NCBI GenBank assembly: GCA_032622095.1
Contig: CP136061.1
Span: forward strand, 119,052,754-119,116,753
DNA: 64,000 bases
Source of the DNA: Siphonodentalium dalli
Taxonomy: Eukaryota; Mollusca; Scaphopoda; Gadilida; Siphonodentaliidae
Direction: 5' to 3'
The notes under the pieces were generated by a model. The model did not search any database, was not told the origin of the DNA, and was given only the letters and a program-made list of their open reading frames with translations. Shown here in pieces: positions 46,713 to 58,871 of the stretch (position 1 is the stretch's first letter; each line of letters begins with the position of its first letter). A program made the position numbers and the translations under genes.

Positions 46713-46897
46713 AATGCATTGACAAGTAGCGATAATAAACAGACAGACCACGCCTCATATCCTTGCAATTGGACAAGTGTGGCCCACAGGTAGCACAGTC
46801 GACCAAATCTATGTCGTCCCAGCGGTGGAGTAAAACTTGGTTTTACTACTAAAACCCAGTTTAAACTAGATCTAAACTGGAGATGCCGATTCGGTCC

Positions 46898-48411
46898 ATA
46901 CGGGTCAGAAGTTGGTTTAATTGTGTCATTGTCCGCACATAATGAAATTACAATGAAGTCGTTGCGAGTCGACAGTGTGACTAAAACGCTCTGATTTTCA
47001 GTTCATTATCCACTAATAGGCTATTTTAAGCAGATTATCTACCTAAAACACATTCTAGTATAAGAAGATATTGTGAGGGTTTTCGGCAGAACAGGTTGTG
47101 TAGGATCTCCTACCTGTCCTAATACTATTAAAGGGACACAAATTATGCCTGGGTTAACACAGTCAGAGGTATAGGCTGTCTTCCTGCACACACGGAACAC
47201 TATATGTCATTTCCAGCAGAAAGTTGCATTTTAGTGAAAATTTTGAATTCTTCTAAATCTATCACTGCGTTAGTCATTGGAATGGTTATAAATCCAAATT
47301 TATGAATCATTTTTAATTTTCTCAATAACTGCCGCCAATCCGAAGTTATGCTAAAGAACATCTCTAGATTTTTTTTCAGGCTAAAAACTGATGGATATTA
47401 ACACAATTGTGTGCACTGGGGAATTTATTACCAAATGACAATATATATGTTACTATTACACCATTTGTATTAGAATATGGACACATCACTGGCAATCATT
47501 AAAATATACTTTCTCAGATCGTTTCACCCAAAATATTCACCCAATATATACAGAATAAACCGTTTGTCCCATCAGTCACGTTTTGGATTCATAATGTTGT
47601 GGTACATACAAACTATTGAGATACTAAGACTAACTTTTGCCAATACAAACACATTTTCAATTGTTGTAACTATAGCCATGTAAATTATGTCCCACCAGTC
47701 ACAAACTATTATCAAATATCTGAGTTTGTGGACACACACACACCTCATCGAAATGCTGCAATATACCATGTATCATGTTACCAAAGAAACCCTATTCCAA
47801 AGACAATAGATTAGTGTTTAATGCCTTGATTTCTTTGTATGCTGATATATCAACTCCTTGACTAAGTAGTTATATTGCAATTGAGGACTGGCAACAAAAG
47901 TTACAGAGTGTATATTATAGCGCATTTAATATTTAAGACGAACTCCAGATTTTCTATTTACTGAGAGTGTTATGTTTGAATGTGAGATTCAATATCTTAT
48001 TATATAAATGCCTGATGTGACAAGTGAAGCAAGATGTGGTGTTAGATGGGGGGGGGGGTATATTTGTCCCATCAGTCACACATTTCATATCAGATTATCA
48101 GTGGTGTTAAGCCAAAAACATAATTCGGAAATTAAAACTATATTGATATAATTTGTTTCTATATAAATTTACTAGTATCTATATAATAATAAGTTTGTGC
48201 TCTATTTAGAGCCACCAATATTTTGTACCAATTTGTTTTTATTTAGGAGCATCATATATAAAGTATTATTAGATCTGTAATCTATTTCATTACTTGCTTT
48301 GTGTGTTGGACAATCAGTGTATTAGTGTCCAAGGATTATGAGTTACTAGTTCACATAAAAGTTGGTGATTTATTTTGAACATGACCGCCAATATTTTGAC
48401 AACAACTGTAA
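46898..48411. other. Sequence between the two foldback F copies, with 16-mer sites
   Basis: No gene is supported. It holds three sites of tgtcccatcagtcacg type (47565-47580, 47688-47703 with one change, 48065-48080). The same site occurs at 55297-55694. A run of G lies near 48049-48057. Confidence 0.6.
47565..48080 (+). repeat. Cluster 1 of the 16-mer TGTCCCATCAGTCACG (three sites)
   Basis: Sites begin at 47565, 47688 and 48065. The core gtcccatcagtcac is exact at two; the middle one has cccaccag. All read on the plus strand. Cluster 2 lies on the far side of the transposase-like gene. Confidence 0.8.
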
Positions 48412-50902
48412 GGTCCGAATCGGCATCTCCAGTTTAGACCTAGTTTAAACTACCAGTTTAAACTGGGTTTTAGTAGTAAAACCAAGTTTTTCTCCACCGC
48501 TGGGACGACATAGATTTGGTCGATTGCGTCACCTGTGGGCCATACTTGTCCAATTGCAAGGATAGGGGGCGTGGTCTGTCTGTTTATTATCGTTACTTGT
48601 CAATGCATTGTCCGGTGACGCGACCTGTTGTCGCTATCTAATCTTCTAATCAGGCGAATAACCCGTGCGCTTTGAGAAATAACGACGAATGCACGGTCTG
48701 TTGTATAGCGGTTAGATATTATCTAATATCATGGACGAACATGCTTTTCGGAACTCAAAAATATCTCTTGAGGACATGGGTGGGGGCCCGCCACAAATAC
48801 CCCATAGAAACACCACCATCCCTCCACCGGGGGTCGGGGGTACCATCCGGACGGGTGAAAATGGGGTATGGACCCTTTTCGAGAACGGGAAGGATTTCGG
48901 CGAATTTGACGGCATGAATCGGTGGCCCGCCCAAAATACCCGATAGAAACATCACCCCTCACCCCGGGAGAACTGAGGTATGGCAAGGATTTAGGCTAAT
49001 TAATTTGTCAACAAGAGTGGGTGGCCCGATCAAAATACACCATAGAACCCCCTACCACCCACCCCTCACCGGAGGGGGGGGGTGCCACTGAGGAGGTGGA
49101 AATGGGGTACGCCCAAATACCGAATAGAAACACCCCAGCCCTCACCCCCGGGGAATGGTAGCTCAAATAACCCCGTAAACACCCCACCCTCATATCCGGA
49201 CTATGTTCGAGAACGATAAGGATTTTGGTCAATTTGACGACAGGGGTGTGTGGCCCGATCCAAATATCCCATAGAAACACCCTACCCTCATCCCTGGAGG
49301 GTACCACCCTGATGGGTGAAAATGGGATATGGAGCATTTTATTCCTTATTCGCAAAAACATGCCTCTGTCGGTCAATATTACGGCATGTGTAGGTGGCCC
49401 GCCCCAAATACCCCATAGAAACACCCCACCCTCACCTGGGTGTCAGAAAGCGGTATGGACCGTTATCGAAACCGGTAAGGATTTCGGCCAATATGACGGC
49501 ATTGGTGGGCGGCCCGCCCTCAAATAAAGTCCATAGAAACACCCCCACCCTCACCGCGGGTGGTTCTACCCGAGCGGGTGAAAATCGGGTATGGACCCGG
49601 GGTGCGGGTTGGGGTGTTTCTAGGGGGGCATTTGGGGTGTGACACCCACCGTTCTCGAAAATGGTCGATACCCCATTTCACCCATCGGGGTGTTACCCCC
49701 GGGTGAAGGTGCTTCTAGGGGGTAGTTGGAGCGGGATACCCACTCATGACGTCAAATTGACCGAAATTCTTACCGTTCTCGAAAATGGTCCATATCCCAT
49801 TTTCACCTACTGGTGTGGTTCCCCCAGGGTTGAGGGTGGGCTGTTTTCTATGGGACATTTGATTGGGCCATCCATCCATGCCGTCAAATCGGCCATAAAT
49901 CCTTACCTCGACAATGGCCCATATCCCATGTCCACCCCCGGATGTGAGGGGTGTGGTGTTTCTATGGGTTATTTGGGGCGGGCCACCCACCCAAAATTGG
50001 CCGAAATCCTTACAGTTTTCCAAAATGGTCCATACTCCATTCCCCCTCAGGGTGGTCGTTACCCTCCACCGGGTGAGGGCTGGGTGTCTCTGGTGGGTAT
50101 TTAGGCGGGCCACCAACCCATGCGTCAAATAGACCGAAAGAGACCTTTTTGTGAATAAAGAAACAGTTTCAAAAGTTATGTTCGTGTCTAACGTGTCAAA
50201 CTGATCAGTCCGATCCACCCATGCTCCCAGTCGCCAAAGCGACATCCGAACGAGCGAATTGCAAACAAACATATATAGCAAGAAATCACCCATCACACTG
50301 GCACATATTTTGTTATAATTTATCTCATAAGTACCGACATCGCCTCCCCGAATTCCACTAAGACTCTCCTGCATGTACATTGAGTGACAAACGCCCAAGC
50401 ATAAACGCCTCCCCCAATTCAAAATAAACACTCCCATATACGGGAAGAAACAGCATCAATACTGGGCTAAAACAATCGACCGAATAATTAAACCCACAAA
50501 ACTAGATTTTAGTAAACCTGGGGTAGGGTGGTTTAACTTTGATGTTTTTTCAAAGTATATTTAATGGTATATTTTCGAGACGAGAAGTATGGTACGTATA
50601 AATCATATATACAGAAGCTTATACTGATGATTATATAGCCAATTCACCACAAACAATTAGTAATATTACCATAACGTTATCACGTCAATAAAACCTAGTT
50701 TCAATTGAGATCGAATTCCACAAACTTAAACTGAGTTTATCACATAGCTGGGTTTAACTTCACTAAAACCCAGTTTTACTCCCATAAACCTAGTTTAACT
50801 ACAGTAAAACCAAGTTTAAATCCTACTTAAACTTAGTTTAAACTGGAGTTAAACCTGGTCTAGAATAAAACCTAGTCTAAACCAGAGATGCCGATTCGGA
50901 CC
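48412..50902. mobile_element. Foldback element F, copy 2 (2.5 kb), inverted relative to copy 1
   Basis: The ends are ggtccgaatcggcatctcca (left) and, on the minus strand, ggtccgaatcggcatctctg (right). Its right half, read on the minus strand, matches 44674-45600 of copy 1 nearly base for base, including gatgtcggtacttataagat and the TAAAACC array. The middle has more units of the ~130-base repeat than copy 1 and lacks the 94-base expansion. A 240-codon frame at 49715-50437 (minus) crosses repeats and the arm and has no known domain. Confidence 0.8.
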
Positions 50903-51882
50903 ATAGTGTCAACTTTTAAAAGATCTTTAACTATTATTACATCTGGAGTCATCTTCATTGCTTGACTATTTGTTATATAATACTTATAACTAAAATTTGT
51001 ACATGAAAACTATATACACTGGTAGGTGATTTGCTATAAGTACTGAGCCAATATAAAAACGAACACAATATTTTGAACAAAACTGTAAATATTTCAATCA
51101 CAGCTGTAATAGTTTGCACCCAATCAGAAAACTGGTGCATAGCTCACTTGGTTGATTTGTGTATGGAGTATGGGTGTTTTTCATGTTGATGAATTATAAA
51201 CTACAAAAATAAATCCAAATAAGACATGGTGAAACCGCAAACCAAGAGTGCTGCTGAAAGACAGAACCCATAGACATAAGTTAAAAAAAGGATGGCACAT
51301 ATGAAGACTACAAAAAAAACAGACCAAATATCGAAAGCAGTGGGAGATGAAGAGAAAACTAACTATGACAGAAGAACAAAAGGCAAACAAAAGACAAAAC
51401 GATACAGAACGAAAATCTCAACACAGGTAGGTTTATTTTAAATGAAAGAACTTTCATACAAGTTACCATACTTCTAATCTGTAGTTTAGCATTTTGTATA
51501 ACCCCAATTCCAGGACATCTGACATATATAGGTGTCCTGGACAGGGTCACATACATGTAATGCCCTGTGATTTTTTTTTTTTAAGTCCAAAACAAGAATT
51601 CTCCCAGAAAGATAGAAAATTGAGAGTTAACATATCAAGGCCTTTTCAAAAACACCTTTCAAATTTTGAATGTTGTGTTACTTCTGCCTATCATCTTACA
51701 CATGACCTTGATCTCATATCTCAAAAACAAATGAGCCAATAAGGTTGAAATTAGGTACATGGGGGCATCTTGCCACGAGAAAAAAATTTAATGGGCCGAG
51801 GAGCCTATACAGTATGACCTTGATCTTGGCGACCATGACTTCAAATATCAAGAATGACTGGTCCGATAGGGCTGAAACTTGG

Positions 51883-51920
<38 letters not shown>

Positions 51921-51951
51921 GTACCTTGCAGAAGAAATCATTGTATCGGGT
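50903..51951. other. Non-coding stretch with bivalve-like degenerate monomers
   Basis: No gene is supported. From about 51700, two diverged ~110-base monomers contain (t)gaccttgatct, aatgactggtccgatagg or aatgagccaataagg, gttgaaattaggtac or gctgaaacttggtat. A (TA)n run lies at 51886-51919. These monomers grade into the satellite that follows. Confidence 0.5.
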
Positions 51952-52318
51952 CATATAACCTGTGCGATGTGACCTTTACCTTGATACTGAGATCGGGTCA
52001 TATAACCTGTGCGATGTGACCTTTACCTTGATACTGAGATCGGTTCATATAACCTGTGCGATGTGACCTTTACCTTGATACTGAGATCGGTTCATATAAC
52101 CTGTGCGATGTGACCTTTACCTTGATACTGAGATCGGGTCATATAACCTGTGCGATGTGACCTTTACCTTGATACTGAGATCGGGTCATATAACCTGTGC
52201 GATGTGACCTTTACCTTGATACTGAGATCGGGTCATATAACATGTGCGATGTGACCTTTACCTTGATACTGAGATCGGGTCATATAACCTGTGCGATGTG
52301 ACCTTTACCTTGATACTG
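51952..52318. repeat. 47-bp satellite, eight near-identical units
   Basis: The unit gggtcatataacctgtgcga followed by tgtgacctttaccttgatactgagatc is repeated eight times with only a few single-base changes (ggttcat in two, acatgtg in one). Such uniformity indicates recent amplification. Confidence 0.95.
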
Positions 52319-52442
52319 ATGACCTTGAACTGATATATAAAAATTACTGAGCGAATGAGTTGAAAATCTGTAACATGGTGCAACTTTGCATGTGGGGTGA
52401 TTTAGAACAGAAAACATCCCATATAGCTCTACAAAGCCGCAT

Positions 52443-52550
52443 AGTTGGGTAACCTACATATGAGAGGCCAAATTCACATTTAATAGCCATGCATTAGGCT
52501 TAAGATTAATTACCTATTAAATGTGAATTCGGTCTCCCATAGGTATATGC
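52443..52550. repeat. Inverted repeat near the transposase-like gene
   Basis: The left arm gaggccaaattcacatttaat and the right arm attaaatgtgaattcggtctc pair, with further partial pairing outward (gggtaacctacata and tatatgctgctggtaac). It lies about 300 bases upstream of the gene at 52840 and could be a small foldback insertion. Confidence 0.65.
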
Positions 52551-52839
52551 TGCTGGTAACAATTATAATGACATACAGACTTTAAATGATACTTTCAGTT
52601 TGTTATTAAATTTGCTACAAATGAACCCAATAGTTCAATGAAGAATGCAGAATCATAAGAAAATAAGTGATTTTATTGACCAATTTTAGCGCCTCAATTC
52701 TGCATGCAAATTTAAAAGCCACCACCAAACAGTTATTATTGTATAACATCATATATATACATGTATATATACATAGCTACTAGTATTGTCTTTATAACTG
52801 AACTCATCATTGTGTAATCTTTATTGCATGAGGCATTTG

Positions 52840-54681
52840 AAGATGAAGCAATGTGAAGTTCATGATGACAGTCCTGGGGTGACAACTTCAACAATGACTC
52901 GATATCTTAATCGTGTCAGCTCAAAACTCCCAAACAGTCCTAGGAAGCGAGCAAAGGTCGTGCAGAAACTGGCTTTAAAAGTTTTGCCTTTAACATTTCT
53001 GCCGCCTGCAAAACGCCAAAAGGCACATCAACAAATTGAAAACCAGACACTTCACAATGTGATTAAATTCTATCAACAGGACGATATCTCATCTGCAGCT
53101 CCTGGAAAAAAGGATATTTCATCATCCTCGAAAAAACGGAAAGAAATCCAAAATTCAGAAGCGATATCTCCTACTAACCATCGGTGAAACCTTTGAGCAG
53201 TTCAAAGTTGAATTTCCAAAAGATAAAATTGGAAAATCAAAATTTTGCAACCTCCGACCAAAGCATGTATTATTGCGTGAGGACACACCTTCTAATATAT
53301 GCTTATGCATATATCATGAAAACATAAGGCTTCTGTTAGAAGCCCTGTCAATATGCCCTTCTTCAACAGCAGAGTTTGTTAATATAATTGTATGCAACGA
53401 TGAGAGTGAGCATTGTATGCTAGGAAAGTGTGAAGAGTGTGGTGACCTGAATAAATTTGATGAAGTTGTAGAAAGGTCTGACAGTTTTTTTAAAGTGGCC
53501 CTCTCACCTTCAAAGGATGGTGCAAGGGAGATGATGAAAGATTGTTACGGGTGAAAAAGAATGGTGATGCTAAGGAAGTCATTGATTTGTTGAGGTCAAA
53601 ATGTGATGATTTTCTGAGACATGTCTATGTAAAGCGCATTCAAGCAAAGAAATTTCATGATTTGAAGGAAACTCTCCAACCAGGTGTTTTGTTAATTCAA
53701 ACAGATTTTAGTGAAAACTTCCAGCATAAATTTCAGAATGAAATCCAATCGGTGTATTGGGACACCATGCAATCAACATTGTATACTTCAATGATATATT
53801 ATCTGGATAATGTGGAGGATACAAAGTATGTGCCTTACGTCATAATATCAGATTACAAAAATAATGATAAATACGCAGTAAGTGTTTTCAATGAAGAATT
53901 AATTAATCATTTCTGCAACAAGTATAACTGTGCTGTGAGAGAAGTAAATTTTCAATCAGATGGTACAGCACAACACTTCAAGCAAAAATTCAGCCTATTT
54001 TATTTCACATCCAGTAAATTTCCAGCTAAGTGGCATTTCTCGGCCACTTCACATGGCAAAGAATGCATTGATGGCATAGGTGGTACAGTTAAACGTAGAG
54101 TTGCTGAAAAAGTTCGTGCGGAAGGCATTGACCTGGAATCCTCCTCACCATTCGCCCAGGTTGCCAGGACTACTTGTCCAAATGTAAACATATTATTTTG
54201 CAGCAAAACCACTGTTGAAATAAGAATGCCAGAACTCAATGAATTCTGGACCCCTGAAGGGAAAGAGATTAGAACACTCCCAGGCAGAAGAGGTCAGCAC
54301 CACTTTGAGAGTGTTGAACCGTACATTATAAAGCATGGTCAACACTCTCTGACTGAGCAATCAAAAAATTAGAAATATTATCATTCAAATCGGGAGTAAC
54401 AGAACAACTCAAAATTCAAACTACATCCACTGGTAGTATTCAATCAAGCTCTTGTGGGAAATGGGTTGTTGTCAATTATGAAGATGAGGAGTATTATGGG
54501 ACAATATTGAACACAACAAATAACTTCTTCAAAATAAGGTGCCTGGTCCGTAATCGCTATGGAAACACTTATACATTTGAGCCATAAACGGATGCAGTGT
54601 GGTATGGATTGTCACAGATAATCAAAGTATTAGGTGATGTACCTGTTTTAATAAATTCAAGAGGTGTGTATAAATTTTCCT
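52840..54681 (+). pseudogene. Transposase-like gene of an uncharacterised animal protein family, frameshifted
   Basis: I recognise the family by its motif order but know of no established function. In order: RYLNRVSSKLPNSPRKRAKV (52890-52950); APGKKD (53098); after a frameshift in an A-rich run near 53130, KRYLLLTIGETFEQFK (53160-53205), KIGKSKFCNLRPKHVLL (53229-53275) and CLCIYHENIRLLLEAL (53300-53345). After a second shift near 53540: VYVKRIQAKKF (53625), IQTDFSENFQHKFQNEIQ (53695-53745), SDYKNNDKY (53850), FQSDGTAQHFKQKF (53950), WHFSATSHGKECIDGIGG (54030-54085) and KRRVAEKVR. After a third shift near 54356 comes KWVVVNYEDEEYYGTIL (54460), a barrel-like C-terminal domain, with one stop at 54585. 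The Asp in DFSEN and in SDG could be part of a DDE/RNase H site. No intron is needed. The start is uncertain. Confidence 0.7.
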
Positions 54682-55296
54682 AAGATTAGCATTTGACGTT
54701 CCAAACTACTGAAAGTAGTAGATTTTGAAAGTTCTACTTAATTTGGATCTCATCATCTGTTTGATATTATGTGCCAACAACCATTATTTACTGAATCAGC
54801 AAAACAGGTTCTATGAATTTTCAATGAAATATATTCTCAATTCAGTGTTCTGATTTGTTACATGTTATTGTTGAGTTGTCATTGTTTAATAGACAAATAA
54901 AACTTTCCATACAGTGAACTGTTTTCTGTATTTTGGATACCTGATTATACACTATAAATGTCCCATATCCTGTATTAAAACACCCTAATGATGATTCTAT
55001 GGAATAGGATACTGCCATATAACACAATGTAGGTACTACCATATATTGTATGACCAGTTTACAGGATATGGTATAATGTATATATATGCTGACCCTATAT
55101 TTCCATTGCTGATTAAAGTTTGGAAATACCTGGCAAGCATACCATACTTGCCCTTTATATCCAATCACATCCAGCAACCACTACAACACATAGTGGTGCG
55201 CCTGTCTGATGCCATAAACATCATTTGTTTACCACAGAGATAAAATGGAATAAACTTCCCTTTACACAAATACATAAAAGTTAAGAATTTCAGTGG
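54682..55296. other. Sequence downstream of the transposase-like gene
   Basis: It is A+T-rich and non-coding. Open frames on either strand have no domains. It may be the 3' part of the element that carries the gene. Confidence 0.35.
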
Positions 55297-55694
55297 TGTC
55301 CCATCAGTCACAAAGGTGCTGTCCCATCAGTCACGTGGATTCCTTCATAGCATTTCGGTTTCAAAATGAATGCACCACCAAGACTTGATTTTTCTGTTAG
55401 AAAAATATAATGTTTCATTTACATTGATGTTATTACTGAATTTCAATTTTTGGTATGTCATCAGTCTGCGTAGAAGTGCCAAACACTTTGTCCAAAACAT
55501 GTCCCATCAGTCACGCAGAATGTTTTATATATATATATATGGCCGGAGGATTGGACATTTAAAAGAGATACCCACTATTGTTAAGAGACTTGATTCACCT
55601 TCTTTTGAGCATAATTTAGTTATCTTTAATCTATTTGCACGAGCATGGTCAATTGTAGAAAAAACTAAATTTATGGTTTGTCCCATCAGTCACG
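55297..55694 (+). repeat. Cluster 2 of the 16-mer TGTCCCATCAGTCACG (four sites)
   Basis: Sites begin at 55297, 55320, 55500 and 55679, all on the plus strand, with the core gtcccatcagtcac exact in every one. They lie 0.6-1.1 kb downstream of the transposase-like gene. Such iterated sites near an element end could be binding sites for its transposase. Confidence 0.85.
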
Positions 55695-55941
55695 CATGGA
55701 ATTCACCTATAGTAATGTAGACTGGTTCATGGCGGTCGGTACCCATCGAAAACTTGTACAGTCATGTGGAATGCTTTCCGTTTCTTCCATAAGCTCTGAA
55801 AACAATTAAGTCTCCGTCTCATCATATATGTTCCCCAGACGAGTTGATCTAACGAGAGCCGCATCGAAACGGGGTAACGTCTGTCACATATGCAGTGATC
55901 GTGTTGGTCATGTATGTCTCATTTTAAGATTGCATCCCTTC

Positions 55942-56423
55942 TAGATTATGCCATGAAAATTTACTCTGGCTAACGCCCGTAGAGTTCATATTCAACCAGT
56001 AGTACTGTACACAACCTGGGAACTGTTGGATGTTCTGACAGGGAACTTTATATCATTTCACAAACAACGCAGGGAATGTATTTCCTTGTCAATACATGTT
56101 CCTCAATAATCTGCTTGACAGTACGGGGTGGCCCCAGTTCGAGATTGCATGATTTTTCTTTGGTGTAAACAATATTTATTTCAAAAATTCAAACATATGA
56201 CATAAAACATAATATACATGTAGAAATATATAGATTTATGAAGAGGATTGGACAACAAGCAAAATGTTTTTTTAAAGTCCTCTGCTTTTTCTTTGACGTT
56301 TCTAAGCCGGTATCGCAATTAACATTGAATTAGTTCCCTGTCAAAAAAAATTCCCAGATTTTTAATGATGGAATATTAATATCTACGGGCGTTAGCCAGA
56401 GTAAATATTCATGACATGATCTA
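55942..56423. mobile_element. Long-TIR MITE family M, copy 3
   Basis: The flanks catcccttc (55933-55941) and cttcccttc (56424-56432) are a nine-base duplication with one change. The ends tagattatgcc and, on the minus strand, tagatcatgtc are inverted repeats, with ctctggctaacgcccgtaga inside both. It resembles 27812-28341 but has a different centre. Confidence 0.75.
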
Positions 56424-57269
56424 CTTCCCTTCCTACTGTTGAAACATCAACAGCCACCACGATGTTCTGTTTATTGACACGCAAGTATACAGGCAACTGT
56501 TCTGTTTTATTTATAAGGAATTTCATATATACATATTTCAGACTTTTCAGACCATGAACACTTCAGTATCGCAGGAACAAACGTCAGAAATCAACATGGA
56601 CGTTTTCCTATATATCTACATGTAGTTTGTTGATATCTTGCTCAATTAAAATGTTTTCTACATGTATATTATATTCCAGATACGGTTTTAGCTTAAATTT
56701 ACACAGCAATCGAATAAAGTTGTTTGCAGAAAATGTATTTGCCAACAGGAGTCCACATATATTTTTATTCATACATCATTTCAAGAAAAAATGAGCTACA
56801 ATTTAGTTTACACCCGCAAAGATGATTTTAGAAAAGTTTTGCTGACCATTGGCAGCGATACCAAACTGCAAATCATAGTTCAGTCCCTCGCTGGTCTGAG
56901 CTCTGACATTACGAACATATTGTAAGGAAATCTTGCATTTTAGACTTGTGTCGGTTACAAGTCATTTTGAATTTTTCTGAGAAACAGACCTGTCCATATT
57001 CATTTGGAAATTGGCCGGATCAAATTAACATGAATTGTAAAGGACAAAAATCTTTATGAAGTTGTAAGATTTCCTTTCATTATATATGTTACAGTCAGAT
57101 TGTGAAACCAGTCATTTCATGAAATGACTAAAATGTTCAGTCATTTCGCGAAACCACTGTGAGGGCCAGTCACTTCATGAAATGACTGAAATTTCCAATT
57201 TAGAAATATTCTTTACACAATCTGACTAATTTCAGTCAACTTGTGTAATTTCACTTGTATACTGCTATA
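56424..57269. other. Non-coding stretch with a small palindrome cluster
   Basis: No gene is supported. At 57085-57240 the palindrome agtcatttcatgaaatgact and variants (agtcatttcgcgaaa, agtcacttcatgaaatgact) recur, framed by gtcagattgtg and cacaatctgac as an outer inverted repeat. The 57085-57240 piece is probably a small foldback MITE. Confidence 0.5.
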
Positions 57270-57785
57270 ATTAAAGGCACGTGAGGCCTTAATTGTCGAA
57301 AATATTCATATTTGTTCCAAACACCGTAAACAGAAAAACATTAAAACGCATACAGTTTCGTTCATATATACCATGACCATCGCGTAAACAGCATGTTATC
57401 ATAAATACCTACTATATTTTACCTAAGCAAGAGGCTGATTGGGTTACAGAGGACAGCACAATGCTACTGGATAATCACACACAAATGGCATAAACGCTCT
57501 TTATTTGTTCCATATCAGGAATTCAACAACAAAGAACGCTCTTTATGTTTACTATCATAATATAAACAAACACCAGAAAAGTAACGTTTTATGCGTTTGT
57601 TTACATAACAATGGTTAAACATATGGGAATAACATACTGTTTATGTGATATTTATTAATTACATACGAACAACGTCTGTCTACATTTTGATGTTCTTTCT
57701 GTTTGTGGCGGTTTTTGACGGGTGGAAATATTTTCACAGGATACCCACCGCCAAGGCCAACCGTACCTTTAACAAAATGACTGGG
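57270..57785 (+). repeat. Dispersed repeat R1, 3' part
   Basis: Matches 380-930 through aaatattcatatttgttc, aaacgctctttat, catatcagga, cataacaa.gg and ttctttctgtttgtggcggtttttgacgg. It stops near 57785, beside the 3' end of LINE D. Confidence 0.7.
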
Positions 57786-58135
57786 TGAGCAGTTAGTCAA
57801 TCAGTTTATTTCTCATAAACCTATACATACATAGGTATGGAGATAATAACAATTTAAATATATACAATATGTACATAAACATGTGAGCTTCCGGTTGACA
57901 AAAGTTGTATACATGGATTATATTACATAACCTTCATCGTTACATAGATGTATAATACTATAACATGTATATGCATATTGTAAATATATATAAGCATATA
58001 CAACTAAATATATTTATTGTATATGCCTACATATACTTATTTATAATTATTTATCAATAACTATGTGTATGCGTATATCGGTACTGTTCTTGCATAAATT
58101 TTGACATTCCTTGTTCGACTTATTGTCTAGCTGAG

Positions 58136-58620
58136 TTATTCGGTAATTTCTCGATTTACAATCTTAATAAATTCGCACAACTTGCGGAGATGTGTTACAT
58201 TGTCGTCGTTAAGTAAATCACTCATCAATATTGTATTAGGGCGTCGGCCAGTTAACATTGGTAACAATCTGCGCCGGACGTTGGTAATTTTTTTACATAC
58301 GAGAAGGTAGTGAAATTCTCACCAATTAACCCTGTATCACATAACACGCATGTGCGATCATCCCGGTCGGTATTGGCCCACCGTCCCGTTTCTATTGGTA
58401 ACTTGTGGTTACTGGTTCGGAATTTGCACAACAGTGTTCGGTTTTGGTCGCTAAGTACATCAAGATAAAATTCAAAATCAAAGTCGTGTTTGAAAATCCG
58501 GTATATATTACCTCGACTTGTGTTGTTCATATCATATTCCCAAGAATCTCTTTGTTCGGAAATAAGGCAACATTTTAGATATGATACTAGCTGATCTACT
58601 TTGGTACTACTACTACTACT
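58136..58620 (-). pseudogene. LINE D ORF2 C-terminal fragment with zinc knuckle
   Basis: The peptide KVDQLVSYLKCCLISEQRD then FYLDVLSDQNRTLLCKFR, SNHKLPIETGRW and RTCVLCDTGLIGE is followed, after a one-base shift near 58307, by EFHYLLVCKKITNVRRRLLP and a tail ending in REITE and a stop at 58136-58138. The C-x2-C ... H-x4-C knuckle is complete once the shift is allowed for. It resembles LINE A (LRTANHKLPI). Confidence 0.8.
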
Positions 58621-58699
58621 ATGGGGGGTTTGGGAAACTTTCCCGGGAAGATTTGAAAGGGGCGGAACCCCTCTCCTACAACCCACTGTTGGATTTAAT

Positions 58700-58871
58700 T
58701 TGAAACATGTTATGGTAATACATAAGCATGAATTCTTTTTCTTGGCTTTTTTTTTTTTCTCGGTTGAAGTTCTGTTTGTTGTTGTTGTTGGAGTTCTGTT
58801 TGTTGTTCCTGTTGTTGTGGTTCTAGCCATTTGGCCTGGCACTCCGCTATCAATTTATGGGCTTCTGCCTG
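58700..58871 (-). pseudogene. LINE D ORF1-like frame, distal part
   Basis: Continues the frame of 60213-60886 across the hAT-type insertion: LQAEAHKLIAECQAKWLE, then a glutamine-rich stretch (QQQ, TELQQQQQTELQ) and a run of lysines. The frame is lost or ends soon after KKKNS. The Q-rich and K-rich parts suggest a basic nucleic-acid-binding tail. Confidence 0.6.

Larger units (their letters stand above)
44674..46897. mobile_element. Foldback element F, copy 1 (2.2 kb)
   Basis: Inverted ends: ggtccgaatcggcatctc on the left and, on the minus strand, ggaccgaatcggcatctc on the right. Just inside each end lie repeated taaaac(c/t)(c/t)(a)gttt motifs. The middle holds repeats of a ~130-base G/C-rich unit (45420-46150) and four copies of a 94-base unit (46322-46712). 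The copy at 48412-50902 has the same ends and outer sequence in opposite orientation. TA lies at or next to each end, so a TA target duplication is possible but not proven. No transposase is encoded. Apparent proline/glycine-rich ORFs are repeat translations. Confidence 0.8.

Noticed and set aside
45391-46714. Proline/glycine/tryptophan-rich frames
   Set aside because: They follow the ~130-base and 94-base DNA repeats of foldback F and appear in several frames at once.
49715-50437. 240-codon minus-strand frame
   Set aside because: It runs from the foldback arm into the repeats with no domain; the matching sequence in copy 1 has no equivalent frame.
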